Shown here: in pieces, positions 48,480 to 59,043 of the stretch
Layout: every line of letters starts with the position of its first letter
Numbering within the stretch: the first letter of the stretch is position 1
DNA from: Rapana venosa
Taxonomy: Eukaryota; Mollusca; Gastropoda; Neogastropoda; Muricidae
DNA: 64,000 nucleotides
Assembly: GCA_028751875.1 (NCBI GenBank)
Contig: CM054140.1
Location: 14,213,271-14,277,270 of the forward strand
Reading direction: 5' to 3'
The notes under the pieces: model-generated
The model's database searches: none
What the model was told of the DNA's origin: nothing
The model's input: only the letters and a program-made list of their open reading frames with translations
Position numbers and translations under genes: made by a program

Positions 48480-48860
48480 GTCTGAACACAAGCCCGATGC
48501 CCCTCATTCTTATGTCATCGCAACAGCCACAGCTACAGCCGGACTTGCTTTATTGCATTCCCAGAGTTTACAAGCCCAGAGGGAGCTTTGTTGTTGTATG
48601 TTCAAAGTCTGTTCACATAAAGTGATATTAGACTAGAGAGAGAGGAGGGGAAGGGAGGGATAAAAGATGATTTTTTTTAAAGCCCAGGGGGAACCATCGG
48701 TGTAGGTCACCGTAAGGCCACCGATGAGAAGATACCCTGCAGTTCTGCTGGATCAATTTCGTGGTTCCTGTTAAGTAATCAAGCCCCCCACTAAGGAAAA
48801 CAATCGGTCAGGTGGCAGAGCCGGATTGATTGAGACACCCACCCACTGGTCTTCACAGAA
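48480..48860 (-). mobile_element. Diverged body of the long SINE
   Basis: Matches the body of the nested SINE (10310-10620) in order: CTCATTCTTATGTCATC, CAACAGCCACAGC, AGCCCAGAGGGAGC, GTAAGGCCACCGATGAGAAG, CCCTGCAGTTCTGCTGG, AAGCCCCCCACTAAGG and GGCAGAGCCGGATTGATTGAG. Identity is about 60-70%. Neither the tRNA head nor the poly-A was found. A GA-rich insert lies at about 48635-48685. Confidence 0.6.
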
Positions 48861-48869
48861 TTCGTTGAA

Positions 48870-49770
48870 TGCTTCTTGCGTATCTCATCTCTTGTCTGAA
48901 TCATTGTCTGTAGAGGGAAATAAACCAGCTATCGATGGTTTTTCATTCTTTATTTTCTCCTTTGAAAAATAACAACAGATCCATCTTTTCTTTCTTAATT
49001 AAACAGACATCTGGGTATGATAGAATCAACTATATCCGTTACATTTCACAAATGACCATGTTTGTTGGCACAACATGTAAACAGACGTTATAAAACAAGA
49101 GTTCTTCGTGTATGCTTTTTTTTATAAAAAAAAAGAAATAAACTTCAAACTCATAAACTTCTCCAAACTCAACAGCCACAGAACTCCATACACACAACCA
49201 GTCCAGACGAAGCCCAAGACAGTATGTCACATGCATATCATGGCGGACCTACACTGAACAAGACAACGAGTATTTGTGATAGACTTCTGGTTCTTCCAGT
49301 TGGGTGGGACATAACCTGTATGACATGTGGAGATGATATACATCAAATCCAAGACAGCTTGTCACCCAGCTATACCCTTGAAACCTACTTCCAGTTCCAC
49401 TAGTTTGAATATATGTCATGTGTATGACATGTAGAAATAATAATCAGAACATTAGGTGCCAGGGAATGAGGCGCAGTGTCTGTCAAAAGGAGTAAATAGA
49501 ATTGGCAGTTTTCTATTCTTGTACAAGATACATCCCTTCATCTGGCTCAGAGGTGTGATTGCCTTTTAGAGTCCTTGGCCTGTGAACTGAAATATTAGTG
49601 CGGGAAGACATTACTTAGATCTTTAATGTTGTAAACTTATTTTTCTAAAAGTAAAAAAGTATATACAGTCTCAAACACACGCACGCACGCACGCACACGC
49701 ATGTTCGCAAAGGGACGCACACATGTGCGAAATATATCCTGACATCAAAATGCACCCTCAATAACAAACG
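48870..49770. other. Unique AT-rich sequence
   Basis: No gene seen. Two short related segments contain CCCAAGACAGTATGTCACATG (49212) and TCCAAGACAGCTTGTCACCC (49348). Confidence 0.45.
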
Positions 49771-49812
<42 letters not shown>

Positions 49813-49866
49813 CTCTCATCTCTCTATCTATCTATCTATCTATCTAATATATATATATATATATAT

Positions 49867-49925
<59 letters not shown>
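49771..49925. repeat. CT, ATCT, AT and GT compound array
   Basis: CT at 49771-49827, ATCT, TA, GT at 49868-49890 and TA to 49922. Confidence 0.97.
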
Positions 49926-50323
49926 ATCTATCTACCTATGTGGTGTCTGTCTGTCCGCTGTCTGTCTGTGTATCTTTTTCTGTCTCTTTTTCCTTACTGC
50001 TGGAGATCCATGCTAATCCAAGGCATTCTTCTAACACTGTAAAATCAGGAACGATAAGGATTGGTGAAATGTGCCGAGTCTACACGAGATTGGTGTCAGT
50101 GGGTTCTCTCCCTTCCTGGCTACTAGGCTGACCTTTTTTCTCTATTTTTAAGTCTATTTCAGTCGGTGTCAAAAAAGAAGACTTTTTTTTTTATTGGAAT
50201 GGACTTGATATGGTGTAGTTTGGGTTAGTTTTTCAGGAGGATTTTGTTCTTCGGTTGTTTTGTTTTGTGTTTTGCATTTAGACAGTTTGACTTTTTCTGT
50301 CAAAAATATGGAACACCACCACT

Positions 50324-50327
<4 letters not shown>

Positions 50328-50386
<59 letters not shown>

Positions 50387-50410
50387 GTGTGTGTGTGTGT
50401 GTGTGTGTCT
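50328..50410. repeat. GT microsatellite
   Basis: GT with a single TTG interruption. Confidence 0.97.
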
Positions 50411-50599
50411 TTCTGAGTTTCTCTGAGTGTGTGTGTTTGTGTGTGTGTATGCGGGCGTGTGTGTGTCAGTCTCTCTTTATGTGTGTCTGTCTCTCTGTTC
50501 CGTCTCTCCGTAACCCATCGTACGCTGACATGAATTACTGGATCTTGAATGCGCATATTAAAATTCTCCTGCATGCGTATATACATGTCAAATATTTAA

Positions 50600-50870
50600 A
50601 AAATTAAAATTTTTAAACCCACTTTGATCATCCCATGAGGGGCAATTACAATACTGACAGGCACATTGACACGTATTATTATCTGGAAGGACGCAAGAAA
50701 GCCACATGCGGCAAAATAAGGCTCTGGCAAGTTTGCGCTTAAAGATGTGCCTCAGAGATCATTAAAAGCGTCCTCCCTTATTTCACCAGATGCCACTACC
50801 GAGATTCGAACTCAAAACTTGAGGGACTCATAGGGTGGAATTCAAACGCATTTCTACTCTCAGCTGTAAC
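50600..50870 (-). mobile_element. SINE-like element, family D, minus strand
   Basis: Minus strand: a B-box-like TTTTGAGTTCGAATCTCGGT, then GGCATCTGGTGAAATAAGGG, a line on GCACATCTTTAAGCGC, TAATTGCCCCTCATGGGATG and an AT-rich end. It shares B-box and flank with 6700-6880. Confidence 0.55.
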
Positions 50871-51488
50871 CTTCGACTGTAGATGAGGATGCAGGCAATA
50901 ACAAGGGAAAACTGTCGGGTGAAACCAATCATAAAAATCCCCCTGGATAACTGAGGGAGAAAAAACAACTTGCATAGTAATCTTGAAACCTGAATCTATA
51001 CTACATCCATTTTTATCGGAATTTATTTATTTGCTATGGACTCATGGCAGTGGCACAAAAAATATGTAAATTATCACACACACAAAAACAATCGGTCAAG
51101 TCAAAGTAAGCATAAAAACAACTGCAATCATCAAAAAAAGAATGCAAAACCACATCATGTTAAAGGTAAAAATCTAAACCAAAAAAATGATGATGATGAA
51201 AATGAGTCACCAAAAGAAGGAACCTACTTGATCCCTCTGATGGGACCGGCACAGCCCATAACCTTGACATCCACAACATCTCCAGCGGTACATGACATGA
51301 GAAGCGCCTATCGAGTCGTCACGGGGACAAGAACATTCATTTTGCCGATGACAAGCAGCGCCTATCAGATCTTCCTGACAGCGGGAAACCACCCTCTGAA
51401 ACCGTGCTTATGAATACTAAGCTGATGGATGGTATCGGTAGTTCACTGCCCCTTACCTAGTTTAGGTATTGATTCCCCACCCCCACCC
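50871..51488. other. AT-rich then mixed sequence; uncertain ORF
   Basis: A 125-codon open frame at 51036-51413 is Asn/Lys-rich at first and then mixed (EGTYLIPLMGPAQPITLTST). I could not match it to anything and its composition changes abruptly near 51.2 kb, so I do not call it a gene. Confidence 0.4.
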
Positions 51489-51509
51489 CTCTCTCTCTCC
51501 CTTTCCTCT

Positions 51510-51547
<38 letters not shown>

Positions 51548-51580
51548 CTCTCCCTCTCTCCCTCCCTCTCTCCTGTTTTT
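51489..51580. repeat. CT/CCCT polypyrimidine array
   Basis: CT interrupted by CTCC and CCCT. Confidence 0.95.
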
Positions 51581-51589
51581 TTCCTGGTT

Positions 51590-51815
51590 CTTTGCTTGTT
51601 TATTTGCTTATTTGTTTGGGGTTTTTTTCTCTGTGTGAACGTGTGTGTTGTTTGGTTGTTTTGGATTTGTTTTGCTGTTGTTTTGGGGGGTTGTTGTAGG
51701 GGTTTTTTTTCTATCATGATTTTATCCCTGACAAGGACGGTGGGTGGATGTAAAAAAGCGTATTTTCTAAAAATTATTATTTTTAAAAGCCTATTTATTA
51801 TCCCCGAAACAAAAT
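51590..51815 (+). repeat. Repeat U-like G/T strand with SINE A-like tail
   Basis: G/T-rich DNA (TTGTTTGGGGTTTTTTTCTC) followed by GTGGGTGGATGTAAAAAAGC and TATTTATTATCCCCGAAAC, the same order as in repeat U at 25.8-26.2 and 26.9-27.3 kb. An isolated, diverged copy. Confidence 0.5.
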
Positions 51816-51824
51816 AATCTCATT

Positions 51825-51835
51825 CTCTCTCTCTT

Positions 51836-51913
<78 letters not shown>

Positions 51914-51942
51914 TCTCCCTATCTCTCTCTCTCTCCCCATCA

Positions 51943-51998
<56 letters not shown>
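51825..51998. repeat. CT microsatellite
   Basis: CT with rare CTAT and CCCC interruptions. Confidence 0.97.
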
Positions 51999-51999
<1 letters not shown>

Positions 52000-52003
<4 letters not shown>

Positions 52004-52797
52004 AACTTCTTCAGACCGGAATGGTCTAGCAAAGTCTGGAGCTGGAGTTGAATCCACAGGAGGCGGGCTAAGAATAGATGATTCAGCGTCAGTCTGGATA
52101 AACACTGCGCATTTTATCGCAGTCTGTCGGCGTGTCTGCTGCCTCCTTTCCTCCACAGATAGCAGGACTGTTTACCGCTCTGTCTCTCTAAACTTGCATT
52201 CTGCTTTTAAACTTTCTTTTCTGACGTCAATTTTTCTACCGCCTTCACTCACACCTCCTTTCTTTGTCTTGTTTACTTTCCTTTAACAAAGACTTATTAA
52301 CTGTCGCAAACAAGGTCAGAGTAACTATTTTAAACCAACACAAATCTTCAAAAAAGGATTTATTTTGTCTGCCCCTTATTTGTGGCCGTGCTTGTATGCG
52401 GATTTTTGCGTAGGCGTAATTGGGTGTATATACGCGATTGTGTTAGGAAGAATATGTGTATACATATTATTAGAAAGAGTGCACAGCTTGTACATATGCG
52501 TATGTAGGCGTAAACGGTCTTATGTATACATTTTGTCCACATCTTGTACTTTTTTAATGTACTAGTTTTGCTCATCATGTTCTTTAAAGTCCTATGAAAT
52601 ATACGATTAAAGAAAAATCATTTGGAGTGGACATGCTAAGGATTTTTTCTGCCAGCAACACAAAAAGCAATGTACAAGTTTTGATATGCGAAAATGAAGA
52701 CAGTGACAAGAAGAAAAAGAAAACAACAACAACAACAGAGGTAAGAGAAAAATTATTAGAAGGGGGAGCATAAAATCCGCAAGGTATATACATCAGT
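52000..52797. other. Unique sequence, no gene seen
   Basis: Moderate GC at first (to 52160), then AT-rich. Nothing recognised. Confidence 0.4.
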
Positions 52798-53208
52798 TTA
52801 AGAAAAAAAATTTCCTTCACAAAATATAAATGGAGAAAAATAAACACAAGAAGTAGCAAGAAAGGGTGGGTGTTGTTGTTTTTTTAAATCAGCCAAAGAT
52901 GTAAAACTAGAAGATAACGTCAGCGTCTTTAGTGAAGTCGGGGTACACCCTGAGGTGAGGGAAAAGACCTTTTCATCTGGACACGTCACACCCTCGATGA
53001 AGTCTCCACTTCGCTTGTCCTGTATTGACTGCTGCCTTTCACCGCCGCTGTCTACTCTCCTAACAGCCGCGGGCAAGTCTGGGCCAATGAATTCTGCACC
53101 CGTCATCAGGCTCAGGTGGAAATAATAGGACCGCGTCTGAGTCTGAATAAATCCTGGGCCTGTGTCCCACCGTCTGCCACTGCCTCTGACTGCACTGGAC
53201 AAAAGTGT
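52798..53208 (-). CDS. Candidate coding exon, unidentified protein
   Basis: A minus-strand frame stays open from about 53216 to 52798. Its 5' two-thirds are GC-richer than the flanks and have a mixed, protein-like composition with stretches such as WDTGPGFIQTQTRSYYFHLS, VRRVDSGGERQQSIQ and GDFIEGVTCPDEKVFSL. A pyrimidine run ending CTCCCTCAG at 53209-53217 could be an acceptor. The last 35 codons look less coding, so the real exon may end near 52900. There is no obvious in-frame ATG, so it would be an internal exon. I do not recognise the family. A random open frame in unique DNA is the alternative. Confidence 0.28.
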   Translation of the reverse strand, partial: TLLSSAVRGSGRRWDTGPGFIQTQTRSYYFHLSLMTGAEFIGPDLPAAVRRVDSGGERQQSIQDKRSGDFIEGVTCPDEKVFSLTSGCTPTSLKTLTLSSSFTSLADLKKQQHPPFLATSCVYFSPFIFCEGNFFS

Positions 53209-53297
53209 CTGAGGGAGTCAGTGTTGACGTTTTTTAGATTACGCTTCACAGAAAGTGCACGGAAACTGCACAAGTTTTGCACTGTTGTAGAAAGAAG

Positions 53298-53400
53298 GAG
53301 GAGGAGGAGGAGAGGAGGAGGAAGAAGAAGAAGAAGAAGAAGAAGAAGAAGGAGAGGAGGAGGAGGAGGAGAAGGATACGAATACGAAGAAGAAATAGGA
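53298..53400 (+). repeat. GGA/GAA polypurine array
   Basis: Alternating GGA and GAA blocks. Confidence 0.95.
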
Positions 53401-53404
53401 GACA

Positions 53405-54455
53405 AAGAAGCAGAAGAGGAGGATAAAATCCTATTTTGTTTTAGAATTTTAAGGCCACAATCTTCTTGTAAACCAGCCACTGAGTGTACATATTGTTTGA
53501 AAAAGTAGAATATAATATCTGAATAACCACACCAACTGACATCAACCTACCCCGTCTCAGATATGCCAACATACAAGCGAAAAAAAAGTGAAAGTGAACA
53601 AGATGTCTGTTGAAAATTATAGGAAGTATTGACAAATCTGTCCTCAAGTCTCCGCTTGTCTCGGCTGTCAGTAGAAAAACTACAGTACGTCGTCATTAGT
53701 TGATTACAGGAGTTACCGACAAACAATGTCAAGAAAGACAGCATGAAAAGCTCAAAAACTGGATATGAATTTAAACAGGATGAGACAGCGTGTACGTGAG
53801 AATGTTTGTGTTTGCAGACGCGTTCGCGCCCGTGTGTGCGTGCGTGCGTGCATATGTCTGTGTTTGTGTGTCTCTCTGTGTGTCTGTGTGTGCCTCTGCG
53901 TGTCTCTGTGTCTCTGTGTGCCTGTATCTTTGTGTGCGTTCGTGTTTGTACCTATCTACACATGGTTGCGTCCATTTGTGTAAGAGTTGGAGATAAACAG
54001 CAACAGGAATAAAAAGATGTCTGTGTGATCATTAACATTTGTGAGTCATTCAGGAAAGCAAGGAGGAAATGTGCACAGCAAACGAATGCTGCCATTAATA
54101 CCTCAGTTCTCTGCATATTAAGATCAAACTTATGTTGAAGCAGATTAAATATATGTGTGGTTAGAAGAAGTACGTCGAAGACTAATATTGTAAATGGCAT
54201 GCATTCTACTACTAAAATGCAACAATATAAATGTTTACAAACATCAGTAGTTTTTTCGACAAGTGGCTAACAAACGTTTCCTTGAGGAGGACCCATTCCG
54301 TGAGAGGGTAGGTTTGATGGGGGGGGGGGGGGTGGAATTAGGAAGATGGAGCTAGCAACGGGCTACCTTTTTCATGACGGAAGAGAAAAAAATACTGACA
54401 AGGAAAGCGCCCAGACAAAACGTTTATCGCAATCACTCCTTTCCTGATGTTGTCG
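53405..54455. other. Mostly AT-rich; degenerate GT array
   Basis: A decayed GTGT/GTCT array spans about 53815-53950 and a 12-G run lies at about 54321-54332. No gene seen. Confidence 0.5.
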
Positions 54456-54513
54456 GTGGTGGTGGTGGTGGTGGTGGTGGGGGGGGGGGGGGGGGGGATG
54501 GTGGTGGTGGTGG
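54456..54513 (+). repeat. GGT array split by G run
   Basis: About eight GGT units, then about 18 G, then more GGT. Confidence 0.95.
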
Positions 54514-54632
54514 TTCATTTCAAGTTTGTTCACTAAGGGTGAAATTAGACTTAAACAAGAATTTGCATTAACCATAAAATGCCAACCAAAAACAGGGTCA
54601 TTAAAACAATTAAAATTCGCTACATTAAAGCC

Positions 54633-54678
54633 AACCAGGTTATCGCCAGTGCACCCCAGTGAAGGAGATAACCTGGTT
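54633..54678. other. Perfect 12-bp inverted repeat
   Basis: AACCAGGTTATC at 54633-54644 and GATAACCTGGTT at 54667-54678 with a 22-base spacer. It could form a stem-loop in RNA or a cruciform. Confidence 0.85.
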
Positions 54679-54699
54679 TGGCTCTATGTAGTGAAATGC

Positions 54700-55555
54700 A
54701 AAATAAACCTAGAATAGATTTTTTCTGAAAATTAATAGCAGACCTGGAAACACTCTTAGCAACATCAACGATTTCTTGTATACATGTCATTCCCTTTTCC
54801 GATCTATAAAAACCAGATTGTTGACATCACGAGTTCAAGATACAGCACTCACAAAAGAATTTGTTCACCAGATGAAGAACGCGAACGAACGCATCCTGCA
54901 GTTTGGGAGTGCTTGGTTTTCCAAGAATTTTAGCGTAATTCAACGATCATATCTTGCGTAAGACTTGACTTTTTTTTTCTTGGTATGGTAAACGATTGTG
55001 TTTCTGGATGTTCATCAATGTACCCATTTTAAAGATTGCAGCACAAGCAGTTGGAGTGAAGGAGAGGGATATAAGGGGTGGTTACGGGTGAGAACTGAAA
55101 GGTACAGTCGTTGTTTACAAGACTACCAAGCTTAAAGCCAGAAAGGGCAAAGAGATAATATCTCTCCTCCCCCTCCCCCTATGCTTTTCCACTGTCTTTG
55201 CCGTCCATCAAATCTCACTTTGTACTGAATCTTGAACCCTAGTTTGAATTACATGAAATAGCTGTCTGCTCTAAATCCATACAGATTATTTTTTATTACT
55301 ATCTCTGTTATCGTCGTCGTTCTCATCATGTCTTTTCTGCATTTATTTATTTATCTATTTATTTCTTTATTTACTTTTTCACCAGCAGCCACACGGGACT
55401 GACGGAAAGATCACTTCCTATGTCAAAACCTCGAAGCCGAAAGAGTAGAAGGCAAGCACTGTCTTTTTGTGAAGTTAGAAAGGTCATTAACTTTTAATGT
55501 CTTCTGTGCACGCATTGACCAAAAAGAGGGAAGTGATTGGAGTGACTGAACACAG
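54700..55555. other. AT-rich sequence, nothing recognised
   Basis: A small TTTATTTATTTA run sits near 55345. No gene or repeat family seen. Confidence 0.45.
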
Positions 55556-55567
55556 AGAGAGAGACAC

Positions 55568-55598
<31 letters not shown>

Positions 55599-55672
55599 GA
55601 TAATTAATTCCGAAAGTACGAGAATATGCGCAACATGGTGGGATTTTTTTTCATCTAGCTCTTGCCCAATAA

Positions 55673-55760
<88 letters not shown>
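55556..55760. repeat. CAGA array then GT array
   Basis: CAGA at 55556-55600 and about 85 bases of GT at 55676-55760. The 304-codon minus-strand frame from 56408 to 55494 is built on these and on the 56.1-kb minisatellite and is not a gene. Confidence 0.95.
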
Positions 55761-55761
<1 letters not shown>

Positions 55762-56130
55762 TAAAAACTGTCCTTTCCTATAAATAAAAAAAATTTCAAG
55801 ACATGAAAAACTCTTATGACTGTGGTGTGTGTGTATATATGTGTGTATGTGTACGTGTATGTATGTGTGTGTATAAAAATGTCCTTTCCTAGAAAAAAAA
55901 AAGACAAGAAAACCTGTTGTGAGTGTGGTGACGACCTAACCGTCAGGACAAGACAGCCAGACGGAGACAGGCACAGCAGCAGCAGCAGGGAGCATTGAAA
56001 CCCAAACCGTGCTTTACGTGCCTTACGTCTCGCTTCCAACGCTTTGTTTTTCATGTTGATCATTGGAAAAGTACTCTGTCTGGTCTCCAGCTGTGACAGC
56101 ACATCTACAAATAGACTGGTGGCTGAAGGA

Positions 56131-56440
56131 GGCGAGAGAGACAGAGATAAAGACAGAGATTCAGACAAACAGAGACAGAGGCAGAGAGAAAGACAGAGAT
56201 AGACAGACAGAGACAAAGACAGAGATTCAGACAAACAGAGACAGAGGCAGAGAGAAAGACAGAGATAAACAGACAGAGACAAAGACACAGATTCAGACAA
56301 ACAAAGACAGAGGTAGAGAGTCAGACAAACAGAGACAGAGGCAGAGAAATAAAAGAGGGACAGAGACAGAAATACAGAAAGAGACAAGAGATACACAGAC
56401 AGACACACACAGAGAAAGATAGAAACGGACAGAGTGGCAG
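56131..56440 (+). repeat. 66-bp minisatellite in CAGA-rich DNA
   Basis: The words TCAGACAAACAGAGACAGAG recur at 56161, 56227 and 56293 (exactly 66 bases apart) and again at 56321 after a partial unit. Because 66 is divisible by three, a plus-strand frame stays open with a 22-residue period. Composition shows expansion from CAGA. Confidence 0.9.
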
Positions 56441-56466
56441 AGATAGAAAATACAGAAAGGGAGATC

Positions 56467-56467
<1 letters not shown>

Positions 56468-56547
<80 letters not shown>

Positions 56548-56581
56548 GATGCTGATGATGATGATGATGATGATGATGATT
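56468..56581 (+). repeat. GAT trinucleotide array
   Basis: About 37 GAT units with GGT and GCT interruptions. Confidence 0.97.
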
Positions 56582-56584
56582 TAC

Positions 56585-57260
56585 ATATAAAGTATCATAG
56601 GCTTTTTCCATCTTGCCCTTGCCCTAGAATATATTATATAGTAAACAGACAGACACAGAGAGAGAGAGACATACCTATGTCATCAGTACCAAACTGTGTG
56701 GGAGCGGCTATCACAGTGTAAATGGTCTACACGAACAGTGTGCCACATCCAGGAAGGAAGGAAGGAAGAGGGTTATTATGGGGCCGATTCACCTCAGGCT
56801 GTTTCCCGCCTTCCCTGTGCACTCTCCTCACCTCTCCCTTGTCGCTAGTATCGCTCCGTCGACAGTTACGTTTGTTTTGTCGTCGTTGTTGTTGTTGGGG
56901 GTTTTCCCCCAGTTTTAATCCCTGAGAGTCACCTAGAATATGCACTGTCTCCCTCATCCCTTCTTGGAATCACTGTGAGACTGTAAGCACACACAGGATG
57001 AGGAGGAGTTGGCATGTGTGGCTGTTTTCATTATTTTGCTGAAAGGAGCGCAACAACTCCAACAGACCAGAAACCACCACACACAAGCACGCCCTTTGCC
57101 ACAGAGGCTGTTTCTCCGCATCAGTCTCTACAGCCACGAGCGACGCTGCCACAATGGAACAAATAGGACAACCAGGATGTACAGTCATGACCAAACTTGA
57201 TCGACTGAGGACTAGTGCAACCAGTTGGGCAGCCAACTCCAACAGAAGAGAATTTTTTGT
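56585..57260. other. Mixed sequence, no gene supported
   Basis: A 90-codon minus-strand frame (56970-57242) exists without motifs. The direct repeat AACTCCAACAGA occurs at 57055 and 57236. Confidence 0.4.
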
Positions 57261-57277
57261 CCTTAGTATAGGTTATT

Positions 57278-57576
57278 GGGGACAAGATAGTTCAGTGGTC
57301 AAGCACTCGCTTTCCCTCAGCCAATATTAAGCAGCATCGAGCGTGGTTACCACTTGGAGGGGTGACCGTCTGAGCGCCTTGGCTTCAGCACAGTCCCGCA
57401 GTTCACCCAGCTGTAAATGGGTACCTGTCTCTTTAGAATCAGGGAAGGTAAAGCAGCGAAAGAGAGAAGATGGGCGCCGCCCTCAATATGCTGGCCCCTG
57501 GAGAAGTTGAGGTCTCTGATGCCTCCTCCCTTACGACCACAGAGGTCATGGGACACATTTACCTTTACCTTTTTTT
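57278..57576 (+). mobile_element. SINE with tRNA-like head and 5S-like segment
   Basis: A 299-base element with an 11-base target-site duplication TATAGGTTATT (57267-57277 and 57577-57587). The 5' end GGGGACAAGATAGTTCAGTG resembles a tRNA with an A-box. At 57325-57372 TTAAGCAGC, ATCGAGCGTGGTTACCACTT and GGAGGGGTGACCGTCTG closely follow the internal control region of 5S rRNA (AAGCAGGGTCGGGCCTGGTT, AGTACTTGGATGGGAGACCG). The body includes TCACCCAGCTGTAAATGGGT and ends in ACATTTACCTTTACC plus T. RNA polymerase III would transcribe it. The 5S comparison is from memory of the gene. Confidence 0.8.
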
Positions 57577-57730
57577 TATAGGTTATTATGGTAAGAGTTA
57601 ATCACAGATGAATACAATCTTAACATTTCAAAGTACAACGGCATTACAACTTTATATCTTTCAGTGATCGAGCGTTCAGTCTGTAAACAAAGCGCCAAGA
57701 CCTACATAGTATTATTGTTGTACTTGGAAA

Positions 57731-57774
57731 TGTGTGCGCGTGCGTGCGTGCGTGCGTGCGTGTGTGCATGCGTA

Positions 57775-57826
<52 letters not shown>

Positions 57827-57846
57827 TGTGTGTGTGTGTGTGTGTT
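57731..57846. repeat. GCGT and GT arrays
   Basis: About 20 GCGT units followed by GT. Confidence 0.97.
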
Positions 57847-57849
57847 TGT

Positions 57850-59020
57850 GACAGACAGACAGAAAACAACGATGATAATGACGATGATGATGATAAAGAT
57901 GATGATGAAGGTGGTTAAAAAATTAAGATATTTAAATCTTCAGCTGGACACCATGATACAGTGACTTCCGAACATAAGTGACAGAATAAGATTGTCTTCA
58001 GTTTACCGTTTAATTTTTGTGCTTTGTTTTGCTTAACTTGATAAATACAAAAACTTTTCAAGATTGCTCAAAAAGGGTACAACACAGGCTTTGTTTTCTT
58101 CATTTCTTACACACGAACTTGAACGCCCATTTTGCAACTTTACCTCCGTTCACAATTATAGTACTTCTCTTTTGTAAGAGTGTTATTCCATCGCCTTTGC
58201 CACAGAAATCAACAAGGTCCACGGATGAACTGATTCTTTGTTATATATTTCATTGGTTTTATTGTTTCTGTGTTTTTGTCATGTCTAGTTGTTGTTTTTT
58301 AGTTTTTAGAGCCTGATTAAAGCCGATGTGCTAAGATAGTCCTACTACGAGAGACAATACTGTAATACAGAACATAAATGTATAAAGGCAACGGCTCAAT
58401 TTGTCACAACAATCAACCTATCTGTTGATTTTTACATTGAATGTCGTTCCTTTTTTCTTATGTATATCCAAAACAGTTTGTATCTGAAAAACTACAGATA
58501 TTTTTAAACCATGGACACTTCTACAAACTGTGCAAATTAAACTTTTTTCGTAAAAGAATAAAGGCTGTGACTGGTAATCAAGTTTCAGCTGTTGTGATAA
58601 TGTTCACCAGTATCTAAACCTTTATACCTAAATTAAGTACATAATGAGTAACTGCCAAATTTGTGTGAGTGTTGCCATCAGTGTCCAACACTTGCTACCT
58701 TTGAATTAACCCACTGTAGAGCGTCTGTCAAGTTCCTTTGGTTGTCACCATTCAGCTTCAGTATTTGTCCACAGTTCTTACTCCATTTCTTCACCTTTAC
58801 CGTGCAATGGTGTGGATTTTTTTTAATCCAGAAGGTCGTCAGTGATATTTTTTTGTTTTATTTGTTTTTTACACTAATAATTGCTAAGATGTTGATTGTA
58901 AATAGCCATAACCAAAACACTAAACGGAATACAGTTGTAATGCCTAGATATTAGTTGTGCATGCCTAAACTGGTATTCAAATACCACCGAAGAAACCATA
59001 TTTCCAAAACAGAAAAAGTG
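57850..59020. other. AT-rich single-copy sequence
   Basis: Starts with GATGATGA words near 57875-57910. No exon, SINE or repeat homology seen. Confidence 0.45.
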
Positions 59021-59022
59021 TC

Positions 59023-59043
59023 CCCCCCCCCCCCCCCCCCCCC
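59023..59043. repeat. Poly-C run (about 21)
   Basis: A C homopolymer. Confidence 0.95.

Noticed and set aside
51036..51413. 125-codon plus-strand frame as a gene
   Set aside because: Composition switches midway from Lys/Asn-rich AT-rich DNA to another type, with no recognised family and no splice or start context.
55494..56408. 304-codon minus-strand open frame
   Set aside because: Built from CAGA minisatellite, CA/GT arrays and flanks, with Leu-Ser-Val-Cys and His-Thr repeats and no domain.
56970..57242. 90-codon minus-strand frame as an exon
   Set aside because: No motif and no convincing splice sites, and the length is within chance for this base composition.
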